Assembly: GCF_001425605.1 (NCBI RefSeq)
Contig: NZ_LMRG01000007.1
Location: 1-64,000 of the forward strand
Length of the DNA stretch: 64,000 bases
Origin: Rhizobium sp. Leaf453
Lineage (GTDB): Bacteria > Pseudomonadota > Alphaproteobacteria > Rhizobiales > Rhizobiaceae
Direction: 5' to 3'
The position numbers were made by a program, and so were the translations under genes. This document shows positions 29,999 through 39,716 of the stretch, in pieces (position 1 is the stretch's first letter; every line of letters begins with the position of its first letter). The notes beneath the pieces are model-generated. The model was given only the letters and a program-made list of their open reading frames with translations. It ran no database searches and was not told the DNA's origin.

Positions 29999-30742
29999 TC
30001 AGTCGGTAACCCATCCGCTGGCAAGCGCATTCGCCCATTCCCGGTCGCCGCGGACGCGGGCTAGGCGGGACATTGCCATATGGTCGTAGGGGAGGCGTCG
30101 GAAGGTCACGTCCCATAGGTCGCCGGCCTTCGACAGGATGGCATAGGATGCATCCGGCGAACCGGTTTCGACCTTGTGGAATACGGGCGCATCATCGTCA
30201 TAGCCGGGGCACCCGACGCTGCCGGGATTGACAATCAACCGACCATCGGACAGCCGGACGGCGCGGGGAATATGGGTGTGGCCGCAAAGGGTGACGGGAT
30301 AGTTCAGTCCCTCTGCAAAACCTTCGATGCGCACGCGTGACGACATGTGCAGGACGCCTTCCGGCGTCAGGTCTTCCAGCCAGTAGATCAGGTCATCCGC
30401 CGGCGTGCCATGGCAGAGAAAGAGTTCTCCGTGATGGACGAGGGTTGGCGGCAGCGTGCGCAGCCATTCGAGGTGATGGGGTTGCAATTCGCTGTGGGCG
30501 GCGCGGTCCCATTGACCCATCTCCGCAGGTTGGCGACTGATGAGCCAGCGATCGTGATTGCCCCGGATCGATGGGAAATTCCGGGCCATGAGCAGGTCCG
30601 CGGTCCGGGCGGCATTCAGGGGCCCGCTTAGATGATCGCCGAGGTTGACCACATCGTCGATCCCCTGCGCGTCGATGTCGGAGAGAACGGCTTCAAGCGC
30701 GAGGTCGTTGCCGTGGATATCGGCGATCACTGCGATTTTCAT
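29999..30742 (-). CDS. Calcineurin-like metallophosphoesterase
   Basis: A 247-residue phosphoesterase with all dimetal motifs in order: DIHGN (residues 8-12), NLGDH, RGNHDRW, and CGHTHIPRA. The family (YfcE/MJ0936-like) hydrolyses phosphodiesters or phosphomonoesters; the substrate cannot be told. There is no signal peptide. The start ATG at 30742 has GGGAA upstream, and the next gene in the operon direction is a small membrane protein 15 bp away. Confidence 0.85.
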   Translation of the reverse strand: MKIAVIADIHGNDLALEAVLSDIDAQGIDDVVNLGDHLSGPLNAARTADLLMARNFPSIRGNHDRWLISRQPAEMGQWDRAAHSELQPHHLEWLRTLPPTLVHHGELFLCHGTPADDLIYWLEDLTPEGVLHMSSRVRIEGFAEGLNYPVTLCGHTHIPRAVRLSDGRLIVNPGSVGCPGYDDDAPVFHKVETGSPDASYAILSKAGDLWDVTFRRLPYDHMAMSRLARVRGDREWANALASGWVTD

Positions 30743-30757
30743 GTGTGTTCCCTTGGC

Positions 30758-30970
30758 TCAGCGCGGCTTGGCAGGCTTTTCCATCCACTTGATGATGAGC
30801 ATGGCGGGAAGAACCCACAGGAGGCCGGTGAAGAAGAAATAGAGAAGATGCACCCACCACGGCGAGGCACCCAGCAACAAAGATGCGAAGGTGGTGGCGA
30901 CCAGGGCATAGATAATCACGAGGATGACGATCAGGACGGTGCCAATGAGTTTTCTGAGGCGTACGGGCAT
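30758..30970 (-). CDS. DUF2842 small membrane protein
   Basis: A 70-residue protein with two membrane helices: LIGTVLIVILVIIYALVATT and, after a WWVHLL hinge, YFFFTGLLWVLPAMLIIKW. It begins with basic residues and ends KPAKPR. Size and the WVLPAM pattern fit DUF2842, an alphaproteobacterial family usually found near the COX15-type heme A synthase gene, as here. Function unknown; a role in heme A or oxidase assembly is only suggested by neighbourhood. The ATG at 30970 has GGAAAG upstream. Confidence 0.75.
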   Translation of the reverse strand: MPVRLRKLIGTVLIVILVIIYALVATTFASLLLGASPWWVHLLYFFFTGLLWVLPAMLIIKWMEKPAKPR

Positions 30971-31151
30971 TACGGTCTTTCCGGTTAGTGGTTTTCGTCT
31001 TGCTGGCGCTTGGCCGCGACGGCATGCCGCAAAGGGGTAAGCCTTGTTTTGCATGGCACTCTCGTGCAAATCAACGATTTTGACGCCCCCACCTTGAGGC
31101 AAATTGCCTTTGACGGTGTGGCGCGCGCTTTTGAAGACGACGGAGGCCATG

Positions 31152-32255
31152 ATGGCGAGTATGGATTTGACGCGGGAGAAGCAGTTGCAGGGCGGGATCG
31201 ACACGGTCAGCCGCAATCGAACCCATGTCAGGATCTGGCTTGGTCTTGTCGTGCTGGCGCTCTTCGCACTCGTGCTTGTGGGCGGTGCGACGCGGCTCAC
31301 CGAATCCGGCCTCTCGATCACCCAGTGGAAGCCGATCCACGGCGTCATTCCGCCGCTGAACGACGCGGAATGGCAGGAAGAATTCGAGCTTTACAAGCAG
31401 ATCCCGCAATATGAGCAGCTCAACCAGGGCATGACGGTCGAGGGTTTCAAGGCAATCTTCTGGTGGGAATGGGCGCACCGTCTGCTCGCCCGTTCCATCG
31501 GCCTGATCTTCGCGCTGCCGCTCGCCTGGTTCTGGATCCGTGGCCAGATCGAGCCGAAGCTGAAGCTTCCCCTGATCGGCATTCTCGCGCTGGGTGGCTT
31601 CCAGGGCTTCATCGGCTGGTGGATGGTTTCGTCCGGTCTCACGGAGCGCACCGAGGTCAGTCAGTATCGTCTAGCGACGCATCTCGTCATTGCCTGTCTG
31701 ATCTTCATGTCCTGTATCTGGATCGGGCGGGGTCTGGCCCCGCACGCGCATGATGCGGCGCCGACCGCGCGCTCGCGAAAAATGGCGGCGATCATTGCCT
31801 GCATGGCTTTGTTCCAGATCTACCTCGGGGCATTGGTCGCCGGTCTCGATGCCGGCCTGAGCTACAACACCTGGCCGCTGATGGACGGCTCCATCGTGCC
31901 GGGCGATCTGTTCATCCAGCAGCCCTTCTGGATCAATCTGTTCGAGAATCCGAAGACGGTGCAGTTCGTCCACCGCATCGGGGCCTATGTGATCTTTGCC
32001 TTCGTGCTGATGCATATGATCGCCTCGCTGCGGGCGGCGCCGGATACGACCCATGCGCGTCGCTCCGTCGTGCTGTTCGTGCTTGTGACGATCCAGGCAT
32101 TGATCGGCATCACGACGCTGATCCTGCAGGTGCCGGTCGGCTGGGGCGTGGCGCATCAGGGCGGTGCACTGGTCGTGCTGGGCTTTGCCGTTGCGCACTG
32201 GCGCGCCTTCGTCGGCGAATATCCGCGCGAAACCGAGATTGTCGAACCCAGCTGA
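31152..32255 (+). CDS. ctaA: Heme A synthase (COX15/CtaA type 2)
   Basis: A 367-residue inner-membrane enzyme that oxidises the C8 methyl of heme O to give heme A for aa3-type cytochrome oxidase. Eight membrane helices are visible. The heme-ligand histidines lie in WWEWAHRLLAR, RLATHLV, QFVHRIGAY and GVAHQGGA. LVGGATRLTESGLSITQWKPI near residue 45 is the family hallmark. The ATG at 31152 is chosen because GGAGG lies 5 nt before it; an ATG directly before it is too close. Its TGA abuts the TCA of the convergent kinase gene, with no base between. Confidence 0.92.
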   Translation: MASMDLTREKQLQGGIDTVSRNRTHVRIWLGLVVLALFALVLVGGATRLTESGLSITQWKPIHGVIPPLNDAEWQEEFELYKQIPQYEQLNQGMTVEGFKAIFWWEWAHRLLARSIGLIFALPLAWFWIRGQIEPKLKLPLIGILALGGFQGFIGWWMVSSGLTERTEVSQYRLATHLVIACLIFMSCIWIGRGLAPHAHDAAPTARSRKMAAIIACMALFQIYLGALVAGLDAGLSYNTWPLMDGSIVPGDLFIQQPFWINLFENPKTVQFVHRIGAYVIFAFVLMHMIASLRAAPDTTHARRSVVLFVLVTIQALIGITTLILQVPVGWGVAHQGGALVVLGFAVAHWRAFVGEYPRETEIVEPS

Positions 32256-33140
32256 TCAGGCGTCGAAGCGTCCGTCTTCAAGCATCGTTTTGAGAAGGCC
32301 GAGCAGATCGCGGGCTTCCCCGGCGAAGAAGCGGTCGCTTTCGGATGTCTCGTCCTCCATGTACCAGCACATGGAAAGGGCGGTGTGGGCAGCCGCATAT
32401 TCGGCGATCTTGCGCTGTGGGCAGGCAAGCAAATCGGCAAAGAAGTCAGCGAAGAAGGCGATGCGTTCGGGATCGAGAATATCCGCGCGTGCGCCGAGCG
32501 GATTACCGAAGACATTGGCCACCTCATAGGCGGGGTCGCCGATCACACCATGCGGATCAATCGCCAGCCAGCCGCGCGGACCACCTGAGACGATGTTTCC
32601 ATGATGTAAATCACCATGCAGTGGACGCACGGAAGCCTGTGTGGCGAGAAGCTGTGTGGCAAGCGCCGATGACCAGTGGAGGAGGCCACTGAGCATTGAG
32701 CCGCTGCTCTCCTGATTCGTGCGCTCGAACAGGGATTTGAAGCGACGCTCCAGCGAGATCAGTTCGGATGGTGGCGGCTGTTTGCTAGAGAGATGCAGTT
32801 GCGAGATCACTTCGCAGAAGACAGGTGCGCAGGCCCGGTCTCCGGCGCGCGTGCGGTGGTCTTCGAGCGTGATCGTACCGGCGTCTTCCAGAAGGCAGGC
32901 GTGTCCGTGCTGGTCGAGCAACCGTGTCGCGCCGGAGCCATTTCGCCAGCGCAGGAGGGCGATACCCGGCAGTTCCTCCATGCCTTCCGGCTTCAGCACT
33001 TTTACTATGGCGCCGGCAAGGCCATGACGCGTCACCCGGTAAACATGGCTGGAGCGGGTGTCGGCGATCAGTTCCGCCGTTTCGATCGACCAGACATGCC
33101 GTAACTCGGCCGACAGGCCCGGTAATGTCTGATCCATCAT
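32256..33140 (-). CDS. APH(6)-like aminoglycoside/hydroxyurea phosphotransferase
   Basis: A 294-residue kinase of the APH_6_hur class. The N-lobe has [21 protein letters not shown] with the ATP-binding lysine; the catalytic loop is LHGDLHHGN (Brenner motif) and the metal-binding loop is [13 protein letters not shown]. Chromosomal members may phosphorylate streptomycin or other small molecules; resistance cannot be assumed. The ATG at 33140 overlaps the argC stop (ATGA), so it is translated with argC, an odd partner. Confidence 0.78.
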   Translation of the reverse strand: MMDQTLPGLSAELRHVWSIETAELIADTRSSHVYRVTRHGLAGAIVKVLKPEGMEELPGIALLRWRNGSGATRLLDQHGHACLLEDAGTITLEDHRTRAGDRACAPVFCEVISQLHLSSKQPPPSELISLERRFKSLFERTNQESSGSMLSGLLHWSSALATQLLATQASVRPLHGDLHHGNIVSGGPRGWLAIDPHGVIGDPAYEVANVFGNPLGARADILDPERIAFFADFFADLLACPQRKIAEYAAAHTALSMCWYMEDETSESDRFFAGEARDLLGLLKTMLEDGRFDA

Positions 33141-34069
33141 GCCGATAGCATCAGATCCATGTTCTGGACGGCGGCGCCGGAGGCGCCCTTGCCGAGATTG
33201 TCGAGCAGGGCGACGAGATTGACCTGTTCGCCGCCGGCCGATCCGAAGACGAAGAGCTTCATCGTGTCCTTGCCCGCCAGTTCGACAGCATCGACGCGCG
33301 GAGCCTTGGTGCTCTCGTCGAGGGGCACGACGGTCACGATCGACTGTCCGGCGTAATGCGCAGCGAGGGCAGCATGGATGCTTTCCAGCGTCGCACCACC
33401 GTTCAACTGGTCGAGGAACAGCGGCACCTGGACGATCATGCCCTGCGGGAAGCGGCCAACCGAGGGCGAGAAGATCGGTGCGCGATCGAGCAGGCCGTGG
33501 ATCTGCATTTCCGGTACGTGCTTGTGCTTGAGCGTCAGGCCGTAGAGGAAATGCGGGGAACTGATCGCATCCGGACTCTGCGGGTCTTCCATCTGCGCGA
33601 TCATCTGCTTGCCGCCGCCGGTATAGCCGGAGACCGCATTGACCGTCACCGGATAGCCTTCCGGCAGGATGCCTGCCTGACGCAAAGGCCGGATCAAACC
33701 GATGGCGCCAGTCGGATAGCAGCCGGGATTGGCGACCAGACGCGCGTCGCGGATCTTGCCGGCCTGTGCAGTGTCCATTTCGGCAAAACCATAGGCCCAG
33801 TCCGGCGCGATGCGGTACGCCGTCGAGGTGTCGATGATGCGCACCTTGTTGTTGCCCTCCAGCATGCCGACCGCTTGCTTTGAGGCGTCGTCGGGCAGGC
33901 ACAGGATAGCGATATCGGCGCTGTTGAGCAGATCTTCACGGATCGAGGCGTTGCGGCGTTCCGCTTCCGGAATGGAGAGCAATTCCACGTCCGAGCGTCC
34001 GGCCATGCGGGTGCGAATCTGCAGCCCCGTCGTACCGTGTTCGCCATCGATGAAGATCTTCGGTTTCAT
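33137..34069 (-). CDS. argC: N-acetyl-gamma-glutamyl-phosphate reductase (short type)
   Basis: A 310-residue enzyme of the short ArgC class. It reduces N-acetylglutamyl-phosphate to the semialdehyde with NADPH, the third step of arginine synthesis. It shows an N-terminal nucleotide fold ([16 protein letters not shown]), the active-site cysteine in NPGCYPTG, and VSGYTGGGK. The ATG at 34069 gives the normal N-terminus MKPKIFIDG. The rplM-rpsI genes lie on the same strand about 4.5 kb upstream. The kinase gene downstream overlaps it by 4 nt. Confidence 0.93.
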   Translation of the reverse strand: MKPKIFIDGEHGTTGLQIRTRMAGRSDVELLSIPEAERRNASIREDLLNSADIAILCLPDDASKQAVGMLEGNNKVRIIDTSTAYRIAPDWAYGFAEMDTAQAGKIRDARLVANPGCYPTGAIGLIRPLRQAGILPEGYPVTVNAVSGYTGGGKQMIAQMEDPQSPDAISSPHFLYGLTLKHKHVPEMQIHGLLDRAPIFSPSVGRFPQGMIVQVPLFLDQLNGGATLESIHAALAAHYAGQSIVTVVPLDESTKAPRVDAVELAGKDTMKLFVFGSAGGEQVNLVALLDNLGKGASGAAVQNMDLMLSA

Positions 34070-34363
34070 GGGCCTATTCCGCTTTTTCAATGACTTGGGG
34101 CGATTTCCGGACTCTGTTTCCGATCACCCTGATTCAATATCTCAACTGCATTTTGCTGACACACGCCGAGGCGCGGGTGGATGCCCAGAGCATATATACT
34201 TTGACTGCAGTCATCGCAATGACCGCGGGGCGGCCGCATGCCTCCGTCACCGAATCTTAACCATGTGCGTTAACGGCACTTTAAGGTTTCCGGCCCCGCG
34301 CCTTGTATTCGAGGGGGGCGGGTGGGATTTTGTCATGAAAGTTTCATGATTGGAGATGGTGCG

Positions 34364-36052
34364 ATGAGAGGGATTTTGAAGAGAGGGGTGACTTTGCTGG
34401 CGCATCCGGTTCTCGCATTTCTGCTTTTCTGCGCGACGCTTCATATCCTGCATCATTTCGATACGCGCTGGGCCTTCGTGCCGTTCCTTGTCATGATCAT
34501 GGCGGCAATCGCCACGCTTCTTTTTGTTGTGTCCCGGCGCCCCGTCTTTTCCGCATACGCAGCCGCGACGATCGTCCTCCTCATAGCCGCCATGTCCGAG
34601 GCGAAATTTCAGTTGAAGGGCTTTTCGCTGCATGTGTTCGACCTTGCGTTCACAGGGCTTGATGCATCGGCCATCCGGTTCCTGGCCGGCTCCTATTCCT
34701 ATCTGCTGGTTGCCGCGCTGGCGGCGCTCGGCGCGGTCGGCCTGTTCTTTGGGGTGCTCTTCAAAGGGGACCGCGCCCGCTCGACGCCATGGTGGCTGAA
34801 AACCGGTCTGGTCGCGGGAGCCACATCGGCCGCGGTCGCCTTGTATCCAAACAAGCCAGGCGAGCCGAACTACACGCATTATATTTCGGGCTATAACGCG
34901 TCCTCCTTCTTCGTTTCGCTCGGGGATCTGCATTTGCCGTTCGGCAAGATCACGCTCGTCGATGTGGTCGAGGCAGCCCCGACGGTGGGACGCATGACCA
35001 ACGAGGTTTCCTGTGGCGACGCGGCATCCCGTCCCGACGTGTTCTTCGTGCTGTCGGAAAGCCATACCGATCCGGCGAACTTCCCGCAGGTAACCGTTCC
35101 GGAGGCGATGTCAAAAGCCTATCAGTCGGACGACGGCAAGGTGCATCCGATGTATGTCGAGACATTCGGCGGGGGAACCTGGGTCACCAATTTCTCCGTC
35201 ATGACCGGCCTTTCCGGCTCCGATTTCGGCTGGCAGAGCCCTTATGTCACGCAGATGATGGAACGCCGTGTTGAGGCGAGCTTTCCGCAACTCCTGGCGC
35301 GCTGCGGCTATCGCACGGTCGCCATCATGCCGATGGATTTCTCCTTTGTGAATGAAGGTGCGTTCCTGACATCGCTCGGCTTCGAGGAGGTCGTTGATTA
35401 TCGCGACATGGCACCGAAGGATCACTTTGTCCGCGACAAGTTCTATTTCGACGTGGCGGAGAAGTTGATCCGCGAACACCGCAGTACCGATCCACGCCCC
35501 CTGTTCGTGGCGCTGCAGACGATGTTTCCGCATGGCCCCTACGATCGCTCTCTGGTGAGTGCCGAGGAATTGCCGGAACAGCCGCGGTATGCCGAGGATG
35601 CCGAGGCCAATGAATATTTGCGCCGGATGGCCGTGGCAAAACTGGATTTCCAGGCCTTTCTCAAGGAACGGCAGACGACGCCCGGTGGGGCGGGATCCGT
35701 CGTGGTCGAATACGGTGACCATCAGGCGACCGCGACGAAACTTTATCTGCCGGCACAAAAGGATGGTCGCAACATCTTCGCCGACCTCCATTCTCCAGCC
35801 TACCGGACATATTTCTCCGTGCATGGCTATGGCCGGACAATCGACATGAAGCCGCTCTCCCTGCCGATGGACGTGGGCTTTCTGTCCGCGAGCGTGATCG
35901 AGGCCGCAGGATTGCCGACCTCGCCGATGTTCCGCTCACTGGCCGAACTGCGCGACGCCTGCAGTGGGCGCTACCACGAGTGCCACGACCGCGAGAAGGT
36001 GGATGCGCATCTGAAGCAGAGATCCGACGCTGGCCTGCTCCATCTTTACTGA
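34364..36052 (+). CDS. Membrane sulfatase-like/phosphoglycerol-transferase family protein
   Basis: A 562-residue protein: four or five N-terminal membrane helices (about 10-160), then a periplasmic alkaline-phosphatase-superfamily domain beginning DVFFVLSESHTDP, near residue 225. It continues with a conserved FGGGTWVTNFSVMTG segment (LTA-synthase-like nucleophile region) and late metal-binding residues in VVEYGDHQA. The architecture resembles LTA synthase and OpgB-type phosphoglycerol transferases. A role in decorating envelope glycans is likely but unproven. The ATG at 34364 follows GGAG; the 294 bp upstream contain no gene. Confidence 0.72.
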   Translation: MRGILKRGVTLLAHPVLAFLLFCATLHILHHFDTRWAFVPFLVMIMAAIATLLFVVSRRPVFSAYAAATIVLLIAAMSEAKFQLKGFSLHVFDLAFTGLDASAIRFLAGSYSYLLVAALAALGAVGLFFGVLFKGDRARSTPWWLKTGLVAGATSAAVALYPNKPGEPNYTHYISGYNASSFFVSLGDLHLPFGKITLVDVVEAAPTVGRMTNEVSCGDAASRPDVFFVLSESHTDPANFPQVTVPEAMSKAYQSDDGKVHPMYVETFGGGTWVTNFSVMTGLSGSDFGWQSPYVTQMMERRVEASFPQLLARCGYRTVAIMPMDFSFVNEGAFLTSLGFEEVVDYRDMAPKDHFVRDKFYFDVAEKLIREHRSTDPRPLFVALQTMFPHGPYDRSLVSAEELPEQPRYAEDAEANEYLRRMAVAKLDFQAFLKERQTTPGGAGSVVVEYGDHQATATKLYLPAQKDGRNIFADLHSPAYRTYFSVHGYGRTIDMKPLSLPMDVGFLSASVIEAAGLPTSPMFRSLAELRDACSGRYHECHDREKVDAHLKQRSDAGLLHLY

Positions 36053-36061
36053 ACGTCCAGC

Positions 36062-37030
36062 TTACTGGCCGCCCGCCGGTTCACGTTCCGCCAGTTCCTC
36101 TGCGTGCAGACCCAGCATGTACATGGCAACCGTTGCACCGGCGATGGCCGTGATGTCGGCATGGTCGTAGGCAGGGGCGACCTCGACGACATCCGCACCC
36201 TTGATCCTCAAGGCGCCCAGCTTGCGCAGGACGGAGAGGATCTTGGCACTCGAGGGGCCACCGGCCACCGGTGTTCCCGTTCCGGGTGCATAGGCGGGGT
36301 CGAGGCAGTCGATATCGAACGTGACATAGGCGGGCCGATCGCCGACATGGTGGAGGATGGTGTCGGCGATCTCGGCCGCGCTCATGTCCTCGACATCATA
36401 GCCATAGAGGATACGGATGCCGCAATCCTCTGGCGCATGGGTGCGAATGCCGACTTGGATGGAAGCGGCGGTATCGATGAGGCCTTCGCGCGCGGCGCGG
36501 CCAACGAAGGAGCCGTGGTCGATCCGGCCTTTTTCATCCGCCCAGGTGTCCTGATGCGCGTCGAACTGGACAAGCGCCAGCGGACCATGGATCGCCGCAT
36601 GGGCGCGCAGCAGGGGCAGGGTGACGAAGTGATCACCGCCGAGCGTGAACAGGAAGGCGCCGCTTTTCAGGATTTTCGCCGCTTCGCGCTCGATCGTCGC
36701 CGGAGTCTTGCCGTGATTGCCGTAGTCGAGCAGGCAGTCGCCATAATCGATCGTTGCCATATGGGCGAACAGGTCGCGCTCGAACGGATATTGCGGATCG
36801 TTGTCGAAGATCGCAGACGCCCGGCGGATCGCTTGTGGTCCGAAGCGTGCGCCCGGGCGGTTCGAGGTCGCGGCATCGAAGGGGATGCCCCAGACGACGG
36901 CATCAACGCCCTTCAGGTTCTTGGTATATTTCCGCCGCATGAAGGAAAGCACGCCCGCATGTGTCGGGTCGGTCGCAGCGCTTTTCAGCGAGGTTGCGGT
37001 GATCGCGTGATCTATCGTCTTGTTGGCCAT
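36062..37030 (-). CDS. speB: Agmatinase (ureohydrolase family)
   Basis: A 322-residue manganese hydrolase. It shows GGDHFVTLPLL, the dimetal motif DAHQDTW and FDIDCLDPAYAPGTGTPVAGG, all in family order. Agmatinase converts agmatine to putrescine and urea. The alternatives, arginase or guanidinobutyrase, share these motifs; the PGTGTP stretch favours agmatinase. The ATG at 37030 gives MANKTIDHA. It lies 92 bp after the phenylalanine hydroxylase gene on the same strand and ends 9 bp from the convergent sulfatase-like gene. Confidence 0.8.
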   Translation of the reverse strand: MANKTIDHAITATSLKSAATDPTHAGVLSFMRRKYTKNLKGVDAVVWGIPFDAATSNRPGARFGPQAIRRASAIFDNDPQYPFERDLFAHMATIDYGDCLLDYGNHGKTPATIEREAAKILKSGAFLFTLGGDHFVTLPLLRAHAAIHGPLALVQFDAHQDTWADEKGRIDHGSFVGRAAREGLIDTAASIQVGIRTHAPEDCGIRILYGYDVEDMSAAEIADTILHHVGDRPAYVTFDIDCLDPAYAPGTGTPVAGGPSSAKILSVLRKLGALRIKGADVVEVAPAYDHADITAIAGATVAMYMLGLHAEELAEREPAGGQ

Positions 37031-37122
37031 GACCTGTCTCGTCTGTTGTGTCGGCAGACGTTGGACAATCGGCAGACGGAAGGCAAGACCCCGCCGGCTG
37101 AGACGAATGGATAATCGAGGCG

Positions 37123-37914
37123 TCAGGAGGCCTTTGCCTCGAATGCGGGAGCAAAGTCTCCGAGTGATTTTGCCTTGAGTATCAGACCTTCGATGTCCTG
37201 TTCGACGATCGCCTCGAGATCGGCGAAGCTGTCGATGACATAGTAGATCGGCTGCACGATATCGATGCGATAGGGGGTTCTGAGCACGCTGAGCAGGTCG
37301 AAGGGGCGGAACTCACATTCCGTACCGGCCATCGCAGCCTTCGCCTCACTGGGCGAGGAGACGATCCCGGCGCCGAAGCAGCGCTGGCCCTCAGGCGTGT
37401 TGATCAGGCCGAACTCCACCGTGAACCAGAAGATGCGGAAGAGGTGCCAGGAATAGCCCTTGCCAAGGCGGACGGCGGTTTCGCCGAAGTGGCGGACGAA
37501 GTTGGCGTAAGACTGGTTGGTCAGCAGCGGGCAGTGGCCGAACACCTCATGGAAGAGGTCCGGCTCTTCGATATAGTCGATATGTTCGCGCCGCCGCAGG
37601 AAGGTGGCGAGCGGAAACTTGCCTTGGCTCAGCAGTTCATAGAAGCGTGAGGGAGGGATGAGCGCGGGCACGCCTTCGACGCCGAAGCCGGTGGTCTCGT
37701 GCAAGCGGCGATCGACATCGAGCAGCTGCGGCACCTTGTTGGCATTAAGCCCAAGGGACTCGACGCCATCCAGATATTCGCGACAGGCCATGGTGGCGAG
37801 CAACGCGATCTGACGCCGGTAGAGTTCGCCCCAGATTGCATCCTCCTCCGCGGTGTAGGGGTAGATTCCATTCGGGTCGGGTAGTTTTGCCGTGTAGCTG
37901 CTTTCCTTGGTCAT
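37123..37914 (-). CDS. phhA: Phenylalanine 4-monooxygenase
   Basis: A 263-residue pterin-dependent iron enzyme that converts phenylalanine to tyrosine. The iron ligands are visible: FHEVFGHCPLL supplies two histidines, and the glutamate follows in WFTVEFGL. Length matches bacterial PhhA, which lacks the regulatory ACT domain. The ATG at 37914 is preceded by GGAGGAAGG and preferred over an in-frame start 18 nt upstream. It diverges from an Lrp/AsnC gene, its probable regulator; no pterin-carbinolamine dehydratase gene is next to it. Confidence 0.94.
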   Translation of the reverse strand: MTKESSYTAKLPDPNGIYPYTAEEDAIWGELYRRQIALLATMACREYLDGVESLGLNANKVPQLLDVDRRLHETTGFGVEGVPALIPPSRFYELLSQGKFPLATFLRRREHIDYIEEPDLFHEVFGHCPLLTNQSYANFVRHFGETAVRLGKGYSWHLFRIFWFTVEFGLINTPEGQRCFGAGIVSSPSEAKAAMAGTECEFRPFDLLSVLRTPYRIDIVQPIYYVIDSFADLEAIVEQDIEGLILKAKSLGDFAPAFEAKAS

Positions 37915-38032
37915 GCCTTCCTCCGCGCGCATATCGGTTCGGTAATTATGCTCCCGGTTTGTCGGAATTTTCTTCCTTTCATCACTGCAGGGATCATAAT
38001 CCTGAGAGGATTTTCCAGATCTGGCGGATAAA

Positions 38033-38494
38033 ATGAAAGAAACCGGGAATTTTCAACGCAAGCTGCTGCAGCTCTTGCAGGCGGATGGCAGTCTTTCTCT
38101 CAGCGAACTCGCGGATAAAGCCGGCATGTCTCAGAGTTCGGCCTGGCGGAAGATCCAGGAACTCGAAGCGGATGGAGTGATCCGCAAGCGTGTGACGCTT
38201 TTGGACCCCGGCAAGCTCGATCTCAAACTGTGCGTCATCGCCCATGTGACGCTGGAGGATCATCATGAGGAGGCTGTGGCCTCATTTGCCTCGGTGGTGC
38301 TGGAGCGGCCTGAGATCATGGAATGCTATGCGCTCTCAGGCGCGTTCGATTACATGCTGAAGATCAGGGCCAGTGATGTCGAAAGCTATGAGGCCTTCAT
38401 GACGCGCTATCTGATGCGCAATCCGCATGTGCGCACGGTCGTGTCGAGCTTCGTGTTGCGCGAGCTAAAATTCTCGACGGAATTGCCGTTGTGA
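38033..38494 (+). CDS. Lrp/AsnC-family transcriptional regulator
   Basis: A 153-residue regulator. It has an N-terminal winged HTH (LSELADKAGMSQSSAWRKIQELEADGVI, residues 20-48) and a C-terminal ligand-binding RAM domain (about 65-145) with the AFDYMLKIRASDVESYEAF pattern. It diverges from phhA across 118 bp. Such pairs usually show amino-acid-responsive control of the neighbour, so phenylalanine or tyrosine is the likely effector (inference). A bidirectional terminator follows the stop. Confidence 0.88.
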   Translation: MKETGNFQRKLLQLLQADGSLSLSELADKAGMSQSSAWRKIQELEADGVIRKRVTLLDPGKLDLKLCVIAHVTLEDHHEEAVASFASVVLERPEIMECYALSGAFDYMLKIRASDVESYEAFMTRYLMRNPHVRTVVSSFVLRELKFSTELPL

Positions 38495-38506
38495 TGCACC
38501 AAAAGA

Positions 38507-38532
38507 AAAAGGCGGGACAAAGCCCGCCTTTT
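38507..38532. terminator. Bidirectional intrinsic terminator between the Lrp gene and rpsI
   Basis: AAAAGGCGGG pairs with CCCGCCTTTT across a 6-nt loop. The A and T runs serve both strands, fitting the convergent gene pair. Confidence 0.85.
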
Positions 38533-38555
38533 CCAAATCGAAATTCCTGAAACGA

Positions 38556-39023
38556 TTAACGCTTCGAGAACTGGAACGAACGGCGGGCCTTGGCCTTACC
38601 GTACTTCTTACGCTCGACGACGCGCGAGTCGCGGGTCAGGAAGCCACCCTTCTTCAGGACCGAGCGCAGGCCCGGTTCGAAGTAGGTGAGAGCCTTCGAG
38701 ATACCGTGACGAACGGCACCGGCCTGGCCGGAGAGACCGCCGCCGGCAACCGTGGCGTCGATGTCGAACTGGCCATCACGGGCAGCAGCGACGATCGGCT
38801 GGCGCAGGATCATCTGCAGGACCGGACGGGCGAAGTAGGTCGCGAATTCGCGGCCGTTGATCGTGATCTTGCCGGAGCCCGGCTTGACCCAGACGCGGGC
38901 AACGGCGTTCTTGCGCTTGCCGGTCGCGTAGGAGCGGCCCTGGGCGTCGACCTTCTTGACGCGAGCCGGAGCCTGAGCTTCCGCAGTCGTGCCAAGGTCT
39001 TTCAGAGAAGAGAGATCAGCCAC
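38556..39023 (-). CDS. rpsI: 30S ribosomal protein S9
   Basis: A 155-residue ribosomal protein. The alphaproteobacterial N-terminal extension (about 30 residues) precedes the core [39 protein letters not shown] follows, and the highly basic tail ends in FSKR. The start is GTG at 39023 with GGAG 8 nt upstream. It follows rplM with 2 bp between them, the usual L13-S9 operon. Confidence 0.97.
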   Translation of the reverse strand: MADLSSLKDLGTTAEAQAPARVKKVDAQGRSYATGKRKNAVARVWVKPGSGKITINGREFATYFARPVLQMILRQPIVAAARDGQFDIDATVAGGGLSGQAGAVRHGISKALTYFEPGLRSVLKKGGFLTRDSRVVERKKYGKAKARRSFQFSKR

Positions 39024-39025
39024 GA

Positions 39026-39490
39026 TTAGGCGCTCCTTACGTTCTTGCTGTTCAGCTTGGCGACGTCGAGGACGGTCGGCTGCTGTGCTTCATGCGGATG
39101 GTTGGTGCCGGCGTATACGCGCAGGTTCTTCATCTGGCGACGGCCCAGCGGACCACGCGGAACCATGCGCTCGACAGCCTTCTCGAGAACGCGCTCCGGG
39201 AAGCGGCCTTCGATGATCTGACGTGCAGTACGTTCCTTGATGCCGCCCGGGTAACCGGTGTGCCAGTAATACTTCTTGTCGGTGTACTTTTTGCCGGTGA
39301 GGACAGCCTTCTCGGCGTTGATAACGATGACGTTGTCGCCATCATCAACGTGAGGGGTGAAGGTGGCCTTATGCTTGCCGCGCAGGATGTTGGCGATGAT
39401 GGAAGCGACGCGACCAACAACGAGGCCTTCGGCGTCGATGAGGATCCACTTCTTCTCCACCTCTGCAGGCTTCTGAACGAAGGTTGACAT
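39026..39490 (-). CDS. rplM: 50S ribosomal protein L13
   Basis: A 154-residue ribosomal protein with [18 protein letters not shown] at 14-31, [15 protein letters not shown], and [11 protein letters not shown] followed by [20 protein letters not shown]. Length is normal. The ATG at 39490 gives [10 protein letters not shown]. It is the first gene of the rplM-rpsI operon. The 226 bp upstream should hold the promoter; they also contain a perfect 20-bp palindrome. Confidence 0.97.
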   Translation of the reverse strand: MSTFVQKPAEVEKKWILIDAEGLVVGRVASIIANILRGKHKATFTPHVDDGDNVIVINAEKAVLTGKKYTDKKYYWHTGYPGGIKERTARQIIEGRFPERVLEKAVERMVPRGPLGRRQMKNLRVYAGTNHPHEAQQPTVLDVAKLNSKNVRSA

Positions 39491-39694
39491 GTTGAAACTC
39501 TTTCGTTTGAACCCGATACGTTGCCGCCGGGCGTTTCTTGTTGCTTGAATTTGGCAGGCATCAACCGGCCAAAAATGAAAGCGGCCCCAAGGGCCCGCGA
39601 TCTGGTGCGGCTTATACGCAAGCGATGAAATGCGGTCAAGATTGCCGTTTTGTTGCTTCGCAAAAATTATGATGCAAAAACAATGGTTTGATTA

Positions 39695-39714
39695 TGTGGT
39701 ATTATAATACCACA
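39695..39714. promoter_or_regulatory. Perfect 20-bp palindrome, possible operator or AT-type terminator
   Basis: TGTGGTATTATAATACCACA is a perfect inverted repeat 3 bp past the thioesterase stop and about 205 bp before rplM. TGGTAT-ATACCA half-sites are of the type bound by some GntR-family regulators. There is no T-run typical of an intrinsic terminator, so an operator is possible. Confidence 0.4.
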
Positions 39715-39716
39715 AA

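Noticed and set aside
34254..34282. TTAACC...GTTAAC upstream of the sulfatase-like gene, considered as a CtrA site
   Set aside because: Spacing between the TTAA halves is 9, not the 7 required for the CtrA consensus.
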